A stretch of 64,000 nucleotides of DNA, taken from Streptomyces sp. TLI_105. GTDB taxonomy: Bacteria; Actinomycetota; Actinomycetes; Streptomycetales; Streptomycetaceae. Shown one piece after another: positions 1-8,962 of the stretch. The position numbers and the translations under genes were made by a program. Location: the NCBI RefSeq assembly GCF_900105415.1, contig NZ_FNSM01000002.1:1-64000 (forward strand), in the 5' to 3' direction. Under the pieces are notes generated by a model, which did no database searches, had not been told where the DNA came from, and worked only from the letters and a program-made list of their open reading frames with translations. Each line of letters begins with the position of its first letter. Positions within the stretch are counted from its first letter, which is position 1.

Positions 1-214
1 CGCCCCGTCCAGGGTTTCCGCTTCGCTTCAACCCGGGCTGGCGGGTCCGCTGCGCTCTCCCGCCTCAACGGTCCTTACGGCTGCGCCTCCAGGACCTTGG
101 GGCCCGCTGACGCGGGCCGGGCTGGCTGCGAGGGAGGGGTGCTCGTTCGTGTCCACATGCTGCATCAGACTGATGCAGCATGTGGCGTTGGCAGAAATAG
201 GGGACTGCCTAGGG
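1..214. other. Non-coding start of window
   Basis: I see no convincing gene here. The stretch is rich in short GC palindromes, for example GGCCCG and CGGGCC arms near 100-118, and it ends in the long palindrome annotated separately at 153-185. Confidence 0.4.
153..185. repeat. Perfect 16-bp palindrome
   Basis: Two perfect inverted 16-nt arms, CCACATGCTGCATCAG and its complement, are separated by a single A. The site lies 29 nt past the stop codon of the minus-strand gene ending at 215, so it may be that gene's terminator. The almost absent spacer and lack of a T-run are also compatible with a protein-binding or recombination site. The repeat is seen directly; its role is inference. Confidence 0.75.
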
Positions 215-538
215 TCATCTATGAATCAGATCGGGGCGACAGATTTCACAGGCTCCTCGTTGGGCCTGTACATCACTGCGGGGGACGGACTGAACATCAT
301 GGATCTCGTCTCCTCTCCAACGTGCGTACCGCTGGCCGTCCTTGATCCCTTCACAGTTAGGCGTCCTGTGGTAGACGTTCCCGCCTTTGGTGACGTACAC
401 CCTCCGGGGAAGCACCGATCGCGCGGTGCGGCAGTGGTCACACTGGGAGCTGGGCAGGAGCATCACTTCACAGAAGTCTTCGTCCATGCCTCTCATTTTC
501 TCGCACTGATGCCTCTCTGGCCATCTCATATAGGTCAA
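215..538 (-). CDS. Small Cys/His-rich hypothetical protein
   Basis: Encodes up to 107 aa. The C-terminal half carries a pattern VYHRTPNCEGI followed about 40 residues later by CEICRP, with another pair (CDHC) upstream, which looks like a metal site. This type of short 'YHxxxxC...CxxC' protein is common and uncharacterised in Streptomyces. The first listed codon is TTG at 538; ATG at 496 or 487 is preceded by weak GAGA-type ribosome sites and may be the real start. No neighbouring gene explains its function. A perfect palindrome follows the stop codon. Confidence 0.6.
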   Translation of the reverse strand: MTYMRWPERHQCEKMRGMDEDFCEVMLLPSSQCDHCRTARSVLPRRVYVTKGGNVYHRTPNCEGIKDGQRYARWRGDEIHDVQSVPRSDVQAQRGACEICRPDLIHR

Positions 539-1083
539 CTATCGCCTTGTCATGGGCTCTTGGCCGCGTTCCTTGGGCCGCTGCTTACTCCCTCCATATT
601 CAAGTCTGCCAAGAGATGCTTGTGAGGTTCCATCTCGATGATCCAGCTCCGTGAGCACCAGGTCGATCAGAAGTCAGCGTTTCGGAAATGGGTGGGATTC
701 CCTGTGCGATGTGCCGCCTACATGACAGTGAGCCGCCTGGGGATGTGCCGCGCCCTGTCAGCCACCAGAACCCGAAGCACCGCCTCGTGTCAGCGACCGA
801 CCATCGCCATAGGCCACAGACCTGCAAGAACACGCCGCTCCTGACCAGCCGCCACTGCCATGACCTCACCGCCATGAAGCCGACACATCGCACCCAAGAA
901 AGACCCCACGGTGCGCCCCCACCGGTCCGCAGTGCGTCACCGGCGGCGCGCGCCAGGTGCTCCCCCGCTTCTGCTCAGCCCGTAGGTGTCCCCAGGTGCG
1001 CCCCAGCCGTCTTCCGCGCGACAGGCGGAAGCCCCCGAAGGCTCGTTGGTTTCAGCGTGCCTTCGGGGGCTTGAGACGATGCG
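539..1083. other. Intergenic, no supported gene
   Basis: About 545 bp. Open frames here have atypical codon use or are antisense, and none shows a recognisable motif. The only feature I can support is the hairpin at 1031-1070. Confidence 0.5.
1031..1070 (-). terminator. Intrinsic terminator hairpin
   Basis: A perfect 12-bp inverted repeat (GCCCCCGAAGGC and complement) with a 16-nt loop sits just after the stop of the minus-strand gene ending at 1084. No T-run follows, as is usual in Streptomyces. Confidence 0.75.
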
Positions 1084-2088
1084 TCAGGTGGTGAGAGCGG
1101 CCAGGAGGTCGGTGGGACGGGGTTCGGTGCTGCCGAGAAGGAGAGGGTGGCTTCCGGGTGCGGTGTACGGGTGGAGACGGCGGGTGGCTGTGCGCCATCC
1201 TTCGCCGTCTTCCCAGACGAGTGCGGCCGCTGGCGCTTCGGGGGCAAGGAGGACTGCGGCACGAAGTGTGTCGCGGGTCTGCTCGACGTCCGGTGCGGTG
1301 GGGGTGTCGGTCAGGCCGGCGTCGTGCAGGGCGGCTGTGATCGTGGCGAGGTAGGCCCCGGCTGCGCGGGCGCGGAGTTCGGTGAGGGCCTGGTGCACGG
1401 CGGTGCGAACCTGGCCGGCGGGGTAGCCGAGTTCGGCGGCGGCCTGCTGGGGGGTGAGGGTGGAATCGGTGGCCAGGCGATCGGCGATCCGGCTGGCGCG
1501 TAGGTGGGTCAGGGCGCGCTGTGCGGTGTCGCGGTGGACGCCGAGGGTTTCTGTGACGCGGGCGGCGGTGATGGCGGGGTCGGCGTCGAGGAGGGGCGCG
1601 GCGAGCTTGAGGAGCTGGTCGCGGGGGATCTGGTCGCTGGCGTTCTTGGGACGGCCTCCGGTGGCGGGGCGGCTGTCCCTGGCGTCCCGGTAGGCGCGGA
1701 TGATGCCGCGGGGCCAGTGTTCGACGCCGGCGACGGTGACCTTGTGGTCTGCCAGGGCGGGGCGTTTTTTGTAGGCGCTCCAGCCGGTCAGGGCGACGCC
1801 GAGTTCGGCGGCGGCCTCGCTTCGATCGAGGAGGTCGTCGTCGCTGTCGGTGCTGGTCAGTTCGGGGACAGGGGCGCCGAGGAGATAGGCGTCGACCTGG
1901 TCGGCGTCGAACAGGAGGGTGCGGGCGCCCTCTGAGCTGATCGGAGCGGGGAAGCCTTCCTCGGCGTACGGTTTGACGACCTGGTAGCGCCCGAGGCTCA
2001 GTCCTTGCTGTGCGGCGAGGTCGGCGAGGGTGCGGACCTTGTCGACGCGGCCGGCGCGGATCACGGCGAACTCCTCTACGGGCGGCAT
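1084..2088 (-). CDS. DUF6292-like DNA-binding-type protein
   Basis: A 334-aa protein with no signal peptide or membrane segment. The middle (about 160-250) contains two helix-turn-helix-like stretches, around AARVTETLGVHRDTAQRAL and TPQQAAAELGYPAGQVRTAV. The C-terminus (about 285-325) has the pattern LVWEDGEGWRTATRRLHPY, which resembles DUF6292 domains of Streptomyces plasmid and ICE proteins. I infer a nucleic-acid-binding or regulatory role linked to the mobile-element genes that follow. ATG at 2088 has no strong ribosome site. A 12-bp hairpin terminator follows the stop. Similarity to DUF6292 is from memory of the family motif. Confidence 0.75.
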   Translation of the reverse strand: MPPVEEFAVIRAGRVDKVRTLADLAAQQGLSLGRYQVVKPYAEEGFPAPISSEGARTLLFDADQVDAYLLGAPVPELTSTDSDDDLLDRSEAAAELGVALTGWSAYKKRPALADHKVTVAGVEHWPRGIIRAYRDARDSRPATGGRPKNASDQIPRDQLLKLAAPLLDADPAITAARVTETLGVHRDTAQRALTHLRASRIADRLATDSTLTPQQAAAELGYPAGQVRTAVHQALTELRARAAGAYLATITAALHDAGLTDTPTAPDVEQTRDTLRAAVLLAPEAPAAALVWEDGEGWRTATRRLHPYTAPGSHPLLLGSTEPRPTDLLAALTT

Positions 2089-2468
2089 GAGGCGGGCAGG
2101 GGCGTGGCCGTGAAGCAGCCGCGATCATGCCCTGGACAAGAAAACTGTACCGAATTCCTTTCGCGTCCCTGCGGCGCTGCACTCGCCGTCAAGCCTCGCG
2201 GGTCTCTGGATCGGCGGGTGTCTTGGGAGGCCGGTGCCCGTGCCACCCGCCCTTCGGGCGGACTGAGGGCGCCGGCCGTTTCATTTCAGCGGCTGTTTCC
2301 GCTTCCCCGTAGAAGGCGGCCCCGGCCGTACTGCGTCCCGTCACGGGGGCCGGGGCCTTGCCCGCGCACTCCATTCCGGCGTGGGCCAGAGCCGAGCGTA
2401 GTCCGTCCAGGTGAGGCGGGGGCCGTAACGTCAGGGCGTGGGGGGGAGGGCCCCTCTAGCGTGCGGGC

Positions 2469-3035
2469 ATGGAACCTACCCCGATGCCTGAGCCTCTGCG
2501 GCAGGCGGTCCACCAGCTCGTCTCCGAGGCGGTCATGAACTGCCAGGAGGTTTTGCGCTACACCGAGCCGGACATCGCGCGCGACTGGCAGCGGATGACG
2601 CTGATCCGCGCCACGGACGCCGCGGACACCATGGACATGGCGTCCCTGCTGATCGCCGCGTACCGCCAGCAGCACACCGACGTCGAGATGGACACGCTTT
2701 CGTCTCATCTCCAGGTCCGGCAGCAGCGCAGCCGGGCAGCCGGCCCGCGGGAATCGGACCGGCAGGAGGTCGCCGGAATGCTCGGCGGCCCCCAGCCGCC
2801 CGAGTCAGACGCTGATGCCCGCCGTTGGTACAGCTGGGGCCAGGGATACGCCGAGGAGGGGCTGATGACTGAGCCCGATGAACGGCGGCTGTTCGCCGAG
2901 GCGTGCCTGCACGGGCTGAGGGCGCGGCTGTGTGACGACGTCGACTCACTGGACGTCTACCTGCCGCCGCGCGTCGCGGAAATGGCTCGAAAGGTCGCTG
3001 AGGTCCTCGAGGAACCGCAGCCGGCCACCGCGTGA
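2469..3035 (+). CDS. Hypothetical protein
   Basis: A 188-aa acidic, largely helical protein without membrane segments or recognised motifs. Codon bias is good. A GGGGGAGGG stretch lies about 18 nt before ATG 2469, so the in-frame ATG at 2484 is an alternative start. It is transcribed away from the DUF6292-like gene, the two sharing a 380-bp divergent region. I do not recognise the family; its position among plasmid-like genes suggests an accessory element function. Confidence 0.6.
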   Translation: MEPTPMPEPLRQAVHQLVSEAVMNCQEVLRYTEPDIARDWQRMTLIRATDAADTMDMASLLIAAYRQQHTDVEMDTLSSHLQVRQQRSRAAGPRESDRQEVAGMLGGPQPPESDADARRWYSWGQGYAEEGLMTEPDERRLFAEACLHGLRARLCDDVDSLDVYLPPRVAEMARKVAEVLEEPQPATA

Positions 3036-3080
3036 CCTTCGGCAGTCCAGTCTCGCTGGATCAGCCGCCGTAAGAGCGGC

Positions 3081-3114
3081 GCTGTAGTCGCCGGTCGATT
3101 CCGGCGACTACAGC
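3081..3114 (-). terminator. Strong hairpin terminator
   Basis: A perfect 14-bp stem (GCTGTAGTCGCCGG and complement) with a 6-nt loop. It overlaps the TAG of the LexA-like remnant on the minus strand, and it also lies 46 nt past the stop of the plus-strand gene ending at 3035, so it could serve both directions. Confidence 0.75.
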
Positions 3115-3350
3115 GTGCGCAGAACGGCGACCACCTTGCCCAGGATGACGGCGTGGTCGCCCAGGATCGGCTCGTATGCACGGATGGATTGTCGGCGGCC
3201 TTGTAAATAGAACACACAGAACCGCGCAGGTTCCCAGAATTTATGACCTCCAACAGCATGAACCCGCACGCTGAGGAGTTCGCCGCCTTCGTCGCAGACC
3301 ACATGCCCGAAGGCTGACGGCGGATCATCGTCAGTGATGGCCAGCACCTA
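3108..3350 (-). pseudogene. LexA-like C-terminal remnant
   Basis: The last 25 codons of this minus-strand frame read AYEPILGDHAVILGKVVAVL, which closely matches the conserved C-terminal end of actinobacterial LexA (AYEPIPGDDATILGKVVAVLRR). Upstream, the similarity breaks off or moves between frames, and the S24 catalytic Ser and Lys regions are not visible, so no complete repressor is encoded. It is probably a decayed LexA/S24-type repressor of the mobile element. Identification rests on the short C-terminal match only. Confidence 0.5.
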
Positions 3351-3373
3351 CATAGATGCCGGCCATCGTCACG

Positions 3374-3802
3374 TCAGGCGACCAAGGAAAGCCAGTTCGT
3401 CGCCAGGGGCCATCGACGCGGCTTCATGCTCTGCCGGATGCCGAGCAGGTCCGCGCACCGCCCCTCAACAGCGTCCAGGGCCTCGGTGGGCGTCAGGTCG
3501 TCCAGGTGCAAAACCCGCACGCAGGAAAATACGGCCCTTTTGCCCGGATCGCGGTCGTGCCCGTCGAGACGTCCGGTCAGGCCGTCGAGGCGGCTTGCCT
3601 GACCGAGCCAGCGCAGCCGGCCAGAGATGTCGGTGACCAGGTAGATCCCGGTGAGGACACCCAGATCATCGAAATGCCCCCGATCAGCCCAGGGCAGCGG
3701 TCGCAGGTAGGCAGCTTGCAGGTAGCGGCCACCGACGAGCGCCAGACCAGCCAAGAGCGGCGGGGTCAGCACCGGTCCGGCCGGCAGCACAGTGCGGCTC
3801 AC
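3374..3802 (-). CDS. GIY-YIG-like small protein
   Basis: A 142-aa protein starting at GTG 3802. That GTG overlaps the TGA of the upstream 699-aa gene (GTGA), so the two are translationally coupled. Residues about 52-80 (GIYLVTDISG...LRWLGQAS) resemble the core strands of a GIY-YIG nuclease fold. The canonical second YIG motif is replaced by LGQ, so catalytic activity is doubtful. It probably works with the upstream protein as part of the element. Fold assignment is tentative. Confidence 0.65.
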   Translation of the reverse strand: MSRTVLPAGPVLTPPLLAGLALVGGRYLQAAYLRPLPWADRGHFDDLGVLTGIYLVTDISGRLRWLGQASRLDGLTGRLDGHDRDPGKRAVFSCVRVLHLDDLTPTEALDAVEGRCADLLGIRQSMKPRRWPLATNWLSLVA

Positions 3803-5898
3803 TGCTCGCCCTCGGCGTTGACGGCCTGCTCTGTAGCCGATTCGATAACGACCTCGGTGTCGACCTTCATGTCGGCCAGACCGGCCTGCATCGCACCCAG
3901 GTCCCGCTTGAGCCGAGTCAGGGCCTGCTCCATCACCTCCACGCTGTAGGAGGGAAGATCGGCCAGCACGGGCTTGCCGACCGCCGCACCGGCGACGATG
4001 GCCTCGCGCGCCACGGCCAGCGCGCCAAGAAAAGACTGCGGCAAATCACTGGACAGGCTCGTGACCAGGCGCAGCTGGGCATCAAGGAGGACCTGCTCCG
4101 GGGACTTCTTCGGCTGCTGGGGCGGGGTGCTGTCCGACGCGCTGGGCCGGTCGTCGCCCTTCTTCTTGCCGCGCCCGGTCTTTGGGAAAGTCACGCTGAA
4201 CCAGGTGCGGTCGGCGACGGTGCCGTCGACCGGAGCGCCGGTCTCATCGATCTGCCGGGGCGAGGTGCCAACGTCGTTGGCGCGGGCGATCTCGCGCATC
4301 AGGGCGATGGCCTGCACAGGCTTCAGCAGCAGGGCGTTACGAGCGCTGACGCCGCTGCGCCGACCTGGTCCCCGCTGGCCGTCGGCCGACCCGCGGTCGG
4401 CCTCGACCATGCCGTGCTCGGCGAGCCAGTGCAGGCCTCTTGTTACGAGGAAGTCGGACAGCTGCGTCTTGTCGGTCTCGGCCTGGTCCAGCGCGGTCCG
4501 CCAGTCCGGCCGGCCGGCGAGGGTGCCGCGCTTGGCGATGAAGCTGGAGTAGAGCGTGCCGTCCAGCAGGCGCGGGTTCCACCGGTTTCGGTAGCCCTCT
4601 GCGATGGCGGCGGAGAGCATGCGCAACCGGAGGGTGACGTTCTCCTCTCGGCTGTCGTAGTACCGCTCAGGCTCGCCGAGGACCCGGGCCACCTCGCGGT
4701 CGTGCTCCAGTTCCTTGGGGAAGGCGATGCCGAGCAGCGCCCGGTCGCGGCGGTCGCGGGCGTCGGTGACCGAGCCGGAGAGGGTGCCCGGCTCGCTGTC
4801 CTCGCCGGCGAGCCAGGCCCGGACGGGCTCGGTGATGCGGCCCGAGGTCTTTGCCTCGCGCAGGACCGCACGCATGTCGGAGGTCGACTTCTCCGCGAGG
4901 GGGTAGTCGAGCTGCGGACGGCGGTGGTCGGCACGGTTGGGATCGAAGACCGTGTTGTGGAACTCGGCGGGGTTGTCCGTCCCGACGATGATCTGCATCT
5001 GGACGGTGGCGACCTCGGCGGCGGCCTGGGCGGTGTCGTGCAGGCGGTGCTTGGGGTCGGCGAACGCGTTCCGCAGCGTGTCGGCGAAGGCGGGGGCCCA
5101 GATGACGGGGTCGGCGATGTACTCCGGTGGTGCGGGCTGGCCGGGCTTCGGATCCGGCAGGTCGAGCTTGCTGGTCGGGACGCCGAAGGCGATGTTGCGG
5201 GCGGTCAGCCCGTGCAGCTTGAGGCGGGCCCGGGAGCGGTTGCTGCCCTTGATGGCCACCAAGTCGACGACTGTGCGGATGACGGGGACGCCCTGGTGGT
5301 TCTCGGTGATCGTCCGCACGAAGGGCACGTGCATGGTGCGGTTGGTCTGGCCGAAGACCGTCATGTCCTCGGCGAGGTCGTAACCGCGCTTGTGGTCGGC
5401 CTCGGTGAGTGCGCCGTCCATGATGCCCAATAGGTTGTTGAGGATGGTCGGTTCCACTGGCTCGGCGGTCGTCACGAACGGCAGCGCGGTGCCGCTCGGG
5501 TCGGACCCGGTGGTCAGCCTCGGGAGCACCCGATCAGGGGAGGCGTCAAACTGGGCCGGACTGTGGAAGGCGCTGCGCACCCGTTCGTTGTATTCGGTCG
5601 GAGTGCCGGCGAAGCCGTGCGTAGTCACCGACAGGATGTGCAGGCCCGTCCGCTCGTCCTTCACGATCACTCCAGGGCGAAGGCGGTAGAACGTCTCGGT
5701 CTTCGCCCTGGTGAGGTAGCGCTTCGGACGGATCACATAGGGCGCGATGACGTCGGTCACCAGCGGGGGCAGACCTGTGGCAAGGGCCAGCGCCTCGGAG
5801 AAAGACTGGGTCCAGCCGTACGTGTCGGCGCCCGGGAACGGGTTGGCCCGAGGGGAAGGCTCCGCCTCGGAGACGGTCGCCAGGTTGATGGTCGTCAT
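3799..5898 (-). CDS. Large unknown element protein (699 aa)
   Basis: ATG at 5898 is chosen because GGAAG lies 8 nt upstream; an upstream in-frame start at 5955 would add an unlikely 19-residue extension. The 699-aa product has no signal peptide, membrane segment or P-loop that I can see. The C-terminal ~130 residues include a Lys-rich linker (about 590-610, GRGKKKGDD) followed by a predicted helical or coiled segment. The gene lies between a coupled GIY-YIG-like gene and a conjugative translocase, as do large unknown proteins of Streptomyces linear plasmids and ICEs. I do not recognise the family. Confidence 0.7.
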   Translation of the reverse strand: MTTINLATVSEAEPSPRANPFPGADTYGWTQSFSEALALATGLPPLVTDVIAPYVIRPKRYLTRAKTETFYRLRPGVIVKDERTGLHILSVTTHGFAGTPTEYNERVRSAFHSPAQFDASPDRVLPRLTTGSDPSGTALPFVTTAEPVEPTILNNLLGIMDGALTEADHKRGYDLAEDMTVFGQTNRTMHVPFVRTITENHQGVPVIRTVVDLVAIKGSNRSRARLKLHGLTARNIAFGVPTSKLDLPDPKPGQPAPPEYIADPVIWAPAFADTLRNAFADPKHRLHDTAQAAAEVATVQMQIIVGTDNPAEFHNTVFDPNRADHRRPQLDYPLAEKSTSDMRAVLREAKTSGRITEPVRAWLAGEDSEPGTLSGSVTDARDRRDRALLGIAFPKELEHDREVARVLGEPERYYDSREENVTLRLRMLSAAIAEGYRNRWNPRLLDGTLYSSFIAKRGTLAGRPDWRTALDQAETDKTQLSDFLVTRGLHWLAEHGMVEADRGSADGQRGPGRRSGVSARNALLLKPVQAIALMREIARANDVGTSPRQIDETGAPVDGTVADRTWFSVTFPKTGRGKKKGDDRPSASDSTPPQQPKKSPEQVLLDAQLRLVTSLSSDLPQSFLGALAVAREAIVAGAAVGKPVLADLPSYSVEVMEQALTRLKRDLGAMQAGLADMKVDTEVVIESATEQAVNAEGEQ

Positions 5899-6376
5899 GA
5901 TCAGACTTCCAGGAGTGGGCAGGTCGGCCCGGGCCGGTCGGTCCGGGCAGAGCAAGGGCCCGGACCCCGGCAGAGGATCTCCGGAGTCGCTGTATCAGTC
6001 ACCGCACGTCGAAAACGATCTGAGCGACTGTCACACACGTCCGTCTCCCCGACCACGTGGTGCGCGACCTACCGAGCCCGCTCCACGAGAAAAATCCGGG
6101 AGTTGAGCTGGGTGACCATTGCGCTTCCTCTGCCCCTACGGGCCATGAGGGGTGATGGGGAGTCGGCACAAGCCGAATGCTGATGCGATCCTACGGCGCC
6201 AAACAGGCTTCTGAGGAGTAAATCTGACAACTAGTCGAAACCTTGAACGGGACGCGGGCGACGGTGAGACTGTGATCTGCGGCCTGAACCGTTGCTACGG
6301 CTGGAACGGGACAGATCTCGACCAGGATGTGCCCTTCCTGATGAGAAACTATCTGGTTGATCTTGGCTCATCGCGG
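5899..6376. other. Intergenic with possible leader ORF
   Basis: About 480 bp between the translocase stop and the 699-aa gene start. It contains two copies of GAACGGGAC (near 6246 and 6306) and a possible 16-codon minus-strand ORF at 6119-6069 (MVTQLNSRIFLVERAR) preceded by GAGGAAG. No longer gene is convincing. Confidence 0.35.
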
Positions 6377-8158
6377 TCAGGCGACGCTCCGGCCCGGGGC
6401 TTTCGGGTTCGTCTCCCGGGTGCGGGGCCGATTGCGTGCCCACTGGTGGAGGTCGGCGAGGCGGTAGAGGTGTTCCGCGCCCGACCTGCCGGCGGGGGCG
6501 GGGAACTCGGGGTCGTTGCGGCGGGCCCAGCGCAGGCCGGCAAGAGTCATGCCGTCCAGCTCCTGCTGCGCGGCCCGGAGACCGACCAGCCCCGCTTCGC
6601 TCCCGGCCGCCCTGGCCGTTTCCGGGATGGTCCCACTCTCCGCGGCTGACGGGTCGCCCCCGGTGGTGCCCGGCTTGTGGAGGGTGAGTGGCTGGTGGCG
6701 GCCGGGGACGCCGGCCATGGCCCAGGCGCGGGCTTCGGCTTCGGAGAGGTTGAGGACCTGGGTCTCGCGGGCGGTGCCGCCGAGGACGACCTGGACGCGG
6801 CCGGGGTGCCGGGTCGGCTTGGGCGCGGGGTGGACTTCGGGGACGAGCATCTTCCAGGCGTTGAGGGTGTAGCGGACGAGGATGCGGGTGGAGAAGTTCT
6901 CCCGCATCTCCGGGCCGCCCAGTGCGCGGGCGGTGGCGGACTGGGCGACGAGCAGGACGTGGAGGCGTACCTGGCGGCCCATGAAGAGGATCTCGGCGAG
7001 CGCGTCGATCGCGGGTGAGGTCTTGGGGTCGTCGCTCGTGCGGATCTTCTCCCAGTAGCGGCGCAGCTGCGCCATGGTCGCGTTGATCTCCTCGAGGAGG
7101 ATCACCTGCCGCGGGCCGACACGGTCGGGTTCGGCAGCCAGGACATCGTCGCCGAGCTGTTCGGCGAGCCGGATGCGGCGGTGCCCCTCGGCGCCGAGCT
7201 CGATCAGGGCGTCGTGGATCTCGGCGATGTCCCGGCAGTAGTTCACCCCGGGGATGCCGCGGGCCCAGGTGTGGCTGATCCGCTTGAAGTCGAGGATGTG
7301 GGCCTGGGCCCCGTTGTGGAGGAACTGGCAGGCGATCGTGCGCAGGATGGTCGACTTGCCGCCGCCGGTACCTGCGGAGATCAGGACGTGCGGGGAGTCG
7401 TGGTCGAGGTCGACCGACACCTTCTGCTTGCCCGCGCCGAGGCCGATGAGCGGCGCGGATTCCGGCACGGAGGTGAGCAGCTCGCGCACGCCGGGGTCGT
7501 TCAGGCCGAGCGAGGCCGGCGGCCGGTCCTTCTTCTTGACGATGAGGTGCGGGTCGCGGCCGGCCAGGCGCCAGGAGAAGGACGCGTTCTGCAGGGCGAG
7601 TTTCTGCATGACCAGCTCGGCGACGGCCTCGCGGCTGAACCGGAGGTGCAGCGGGAGGCCGATGCGGATCTCGGCGTCGTCGTCGGTGAAGTCGGCCGGC
7701 ACGTGAAGGTAGGTGCGGGGGTCGGTGTGCTCGGAGATCCCAAGGGGGCCGGCGAGCGCCTGGTGCAGGGGCTCGACCCACTCCTGCAGCAGCTCGCGCC
7801 GTTCGCGGCCCTTGACCCGGTAAGCGGCGCCGCAGGCCGCCGTGGCGAGCGCGGCCACCGGAGCGCCGTAGGTGAGGGCCTGGGTGACGGCGTCGGGGTG
7901 GTGAAGATAGCCGTACGCCCCTCCGCCGGCCGCGGCGAGGGCGGTCATGCGGACGGTGAGCCGGTGCCAGCCGGCCCGGTAGGAGGCACGGCGGACCGGT
8001 CCGTCGGCGTCCTTCACCACGACGCGGCGCCCCGGCCGCCAAAACGTGGCGTCCGTGCGCTGCGTACCGTCCAGGTCCTGGCCGGCGAAGAACCGGCCGG
8101 CGACCTCGGCCAGGTTGTCGAGGGCCTCGTCGAGACCGCGGGGCGAGGGAGAGGACAT
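6377..8158 (-). CDS. FtsK/TraB-type DNA translocase
   Basis: A 593-aa protein starting at ATG 8158, with GAGGAG 8 nt upstream. Two hydrophobic segments (about 68-85 and 95-112) suggest membrane anchoring. The Walker A motif GTGGGKST lies at about 263-270 and a Walker B-like VILLEEINA at about 350. This is the layout of FtsK/SpoIIIE-family motors such as the TraB proteins that move double-stranded DNA in Streptomyces conjugation. The C-terminal ~45 residues (GLRWARRNDPEFPAP...LHQWARNR) look like a winged-helix DNA-recognition module, comparable in position to FtsK gamma. I infer a conjugative or intramycelial transfer role. Confidence 0.88.
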   Translation of the reverse strand: MSSPSPRGLDEALDNLAEVAGRFFAGQDLDGTQRTDATFWRPGRRVVVKDADGPVRRASYRAGWHRLTVRMTALAAAGGGAYGYLHHPDAVTQALTYGAPVAALATAACGAAYRVKGRERRELLQEWVEPLHQALAGPLGISEHTDPRTYLHVPADFTDDDAEIRIGLPLHLRFSREAVAELVMQKLALQNASFSWRLAGRDPHLIVKKKDRPPASLGLNDPGVRELLTSVPESAPLIGLGAGKQKVSVDLDHDSPHVLISAGTGGGKSTILRTIACQFLHNGAQAHILDFKRISHTWARGIPGVNYCRDIAEIHDALIELGAEGHRRIRLAEQLGDDVLAAEPDRVGPRQVILLEEINATMAQLRRYWEKIRTSDDPKTSPAIDALAEILFMGRQVRLHVLLVAQSATARALGGPEMRENFSTRILVRYTLNAWKMLVPEVHPAPKPTRHPGRVQVVLGGTARETQVLNLSEAEARAWAMAGVPGRHQPLTLHKPGTTGGDPSAAESGTIPETARAAGSEAGLVGLRAAQQELDGMTLAGLRWARRNDPEFPAPAGRSGAEHLYRLADLHQWARNRPRTRETNPKAPGRSVA

Positions 8159-8386
8159 CAACGGCTCCTCGGAAGGATCGGCGGCGTAGGGATGCCTCCA
8201 CCTTTCGGTGCGGGCCTTACCGCCGCACTCACCATCGCCCCAGGAGTGCTGTCTCGGTTGGGCAACAACCGTCGTCCGCACCATGGTGAGTCACTGCTGC
8301 CGGGCAGGGCCGGTGGCTGCGGTAAAGGGTCGCCGCTCCCGTCGGTCGGCGCCTGTGCCCGAGCCGGTGCTTGCCCTTGACCAGGG

Positions 8387-8962
8387 TCAGTAGCCCCTGC
8401 GGTTGTCGTAGCGGCGCAGCCGGGCGGCCGTGGCCTTCTCGGTGCTGCCGAGCGCCGCTGCGATCTCCCCGTCAGGGTGCTTGTCGGTGGCCAGGCGGGC
8501 TGAGTAGGAGCCGTTGGTGTCGACGATCGAGTCCAGCTCACCGACGATCCGCAGGGCGGTCAGGGGGTCGTCGTCCTCGATCTCGTCCAGGCGTTCGCGG
8601 AGCTGTGAAAGGAGCCGTGCGACGTCTTCGGGCAGCGGCACCGCCTGGGCGGTCACCTGACGGGTGTGATTCTCCCAGTCCTTCTCCGGGCCCGAAGTGT
8701 CATAGAGATAGGGGGCACGGTGTGAGACCTGCGTCCAGTCGATCGGGTAGGTCGTCTCGCCGTGCCAGCCGCAGGCGCAGACGGCGCGCATCCGCTCCGC
8801 GAGCGGCGCGCGGCCCTGGCCGGTGTAGACCCACCAGTCGGTGAAGCTGGGGATGTGACCGCCGCTGCCCATGTCGATGTACACCGGGCCCGGCACCGTA
8901 CCGTCCTCCAGCAGTACTCCTACCTTGCCCACGTGCCCTTCCGCGCCGTCCGGCTCCCACAT
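8387..8962 (-). CDS. Hypothetical Cys-containing element protein
   Basis: A 191-aa protein. ATG 8962 has an excellent site, AGGGGAGG, 8 nt upstream; the longer frame to 9124 is unsupported. Residues about 60-70 read CACGWHGETTYPIDW, a CxCGW pattern seen in small unknown proteins of Streptomyces integrative elements. The C-terminus (ALGSTEKATAARLRRYDNRRGY) is basic and may be a helix-turn-helix or DNA-contact tail. It lies 228 bp upstream of the translocase on the same strand and is probably part of the same mobile-element functional set. Confidence 0.75.
   Translation of the reverse strand: MWEPDGAEGHVGKVGVLLEDGTVPGPVYIDMGSGGHIPSFTDWWVYTGQGRAPLAERMRAVCACGWHGETTYPIDWTQVSHRAPYLYDTSGPEKDWENHTRQVTAQAVPLPEDVARLLSQLRERLDEIEDDDPLTALRIVGELDSIVDTNGSYSARLATDKHPDGEIAAALGSTEKATAARLRRYDNRRGY

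Noticed and set aside
1..120. Linear-replicon telomere
   Set aside because: Short GC palindromes are present, but not the ordered series of hairpins with conserved loops known from Streptomyces ends, and the window edge is arbitrary.
6231..8201. 656-codon Arg/Pro-rich minus-strand frame overlapping the translocase
   Set aside because: Alternative frame of the translocase gene with Arg/Pro-rich shadow composition.
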